Shown here piece after piece: positions 63,697 to 64,000 of a stretch of 64,000 nt of DNA (position 1 is its first letter; each line of letters begins with the position of its first letter). The stretch covers positions 50,048 through 114,047 of the forward strand of contig NW_026970879.1 in the NCBI RefSeq assembly GCF_963678635.1. The letters run 5' to 3'. Source of the DNA: Symsagittifera roscoffensis. Lineage: Eukaryota > Xenacoelomorpha > Acoela > Convolutidae. The position numbers were made by a program, and so were the translations under genes. The notes beneath the pieces are model-generated. The model did no database searches. It saw only the letters and a list, made by a program, of their open reading frames with translations, and was not told where the DNA came from.

Positions 63697-64000
63697 TTAA
63701 TCTACCCAACCCAATATGTATATCTTGTCTGAATAGTTACCAACTATATTTTGACCAGTTCTAATACGATAAAATGTTTCTGAATTACCTTTAACATCTA
63801 ATAATGCTGTAGCATAAACTGATTCTTCTAAAGAAAAATTATTATTAGCAGTATTGAAATAACCTTGACCTTTCAATAAATTAATACCATTAGCATTATT
63901 TCTATTAATACTTATCGAGCCACTATTAGCATTAGAAGTATTATTGCCTGTCATTTGGTACTCAAAATCAAAAGAATAATATATATATTGTTTTTTTGAC
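63697..64000 (-). CDS. Tail fibre protein, C-terminal part (cut by window edge)
   Basis: The last 100 codons and stop of the fibre whose full form is at 30739-31635; no change in the visible part. The gene start lies about 590 bases outside the window. Confidence 0.85.
   Translation of the reverse strand, partial: SKKQYIYYSFDFEYQMTGNNTSNANSGSISINRNNANGINLLKGQGYFNTANNNFSLEESVYATALLDVKGNSETFYRIRTGQNIVGNYSDKIYILGWVD

Larger units (their letters stand above)
32971..64000. repeat. Direct repeat unit 2 of the same phage genome (about 94 percent present)
   Basis: Second copy in tandem with no intervening foreign sequence. It is truncated by the window edge inside the tail-fibre gene. Point differences from unit 1 are scattered over about 33.0-52.7 kb, and none was seen between about 52.7 and 64.0 kb. 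Confidence 0.95.

Noticed and set aside
1-64000. Integrated Mu-like transposable prophages
   Set aside because: Tail genes resemble Mu, but no MuA/MuB transposase, Mor or end sequences were found, and no host DNA flanks the units.
1-64000. Simple assembly duplication of one circular phage genome
   Set aside because: Many substitutions and a 12-bp in-frame length change separate the units, so they are not the same sequence written twice. A chimeric assembly of two variants remains possible.
1-64000. Mollicute host with UGA as tryptophan
   Set aside because: TGA is the stop of several genes (for example TerL and the 17432-17818 gene), and tryptophan is encoded by TGG.

Overview
The window is almost two head-to-tail copies of one very AT-rich (about three quarters A+T by eye) tailed-phage genome of about 32.96 kb. 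Unit 1 covers roughly 1-32,970 and unit 2 covers 32,971-64,000; the window is cut inside the baseplate J gene on the left and inside the tail-fibre gene on the right. The units share gene order and most proteins are identical or differ by a few residues. There is no bacterial DNA, integrase, transposase, partition gene, tRNA or attachment site between them, and the late operon runs straight across the seam. The sequence therefore behaves as a circularly permuted genome read nearly twice: a concatemer, a multimeric episome, or an array (or assembly) of closely related variants.

The phage is a chimera. Head and packaging genes (TerS, TerL, portal, minor head protein, protease, HK97-fold capsid, cement protein, gp6/SPP1-gp16/gp10-type connectors) are of HK97/siphovirus type. 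The tail is a Mu-type contractile tail (sheath, two tube paralogues, frameshifted chaperones, tape measure, gpN/gpP/gp45/gp46/gp47/gp48 baseplate, fibre). The early module (Toprim primase, DUF3987 protein, Gp157, Sak4-like ATPase, DUF669 SSB-like protein, DEAH helicase, RusA-like nuclease) is typical of temperate siphophages.

Layout of a unit: a 186-bp divergent control region (unit 1: 16,711-16,896; unit 2: 49,668-49,854). On the minus strand it feeds two small HTH proteins, then packaging, head, neck and tail genes, crossing into the next unit to the left and ending at 26,163 (59,121). On the plus strand it feeds a lipoprotein and two polytopic membrane proteins, then a 1-kb gene-free region with nested inverted repeats and iteron-like repeats (candidate origin), then a strong promoter and the replication operon, ending at 26,161 (59,119). 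The two transcription programmes converge with a single base between stop codons.

Host: TAA, TAG and TGA all act as stops and TGG encodes Trp, so the code is standard (code 11) and UGA-Trp Mollicutes are unlikely. A Mu-type tail, a lipoprotein with a C-terminal membrane anchor and AAGGA/GAGG ribosome sites suggest a Gram-negative, AT-rich bacterium, perhaps a host-associated one; the sequence does not fix the taxon.

Variation between units is uneven. It is spread over the structural genes, the lipoprotein cassette and the control region, but from about 19.8 kb (52.7 kb) to the right edge I saw no difference.
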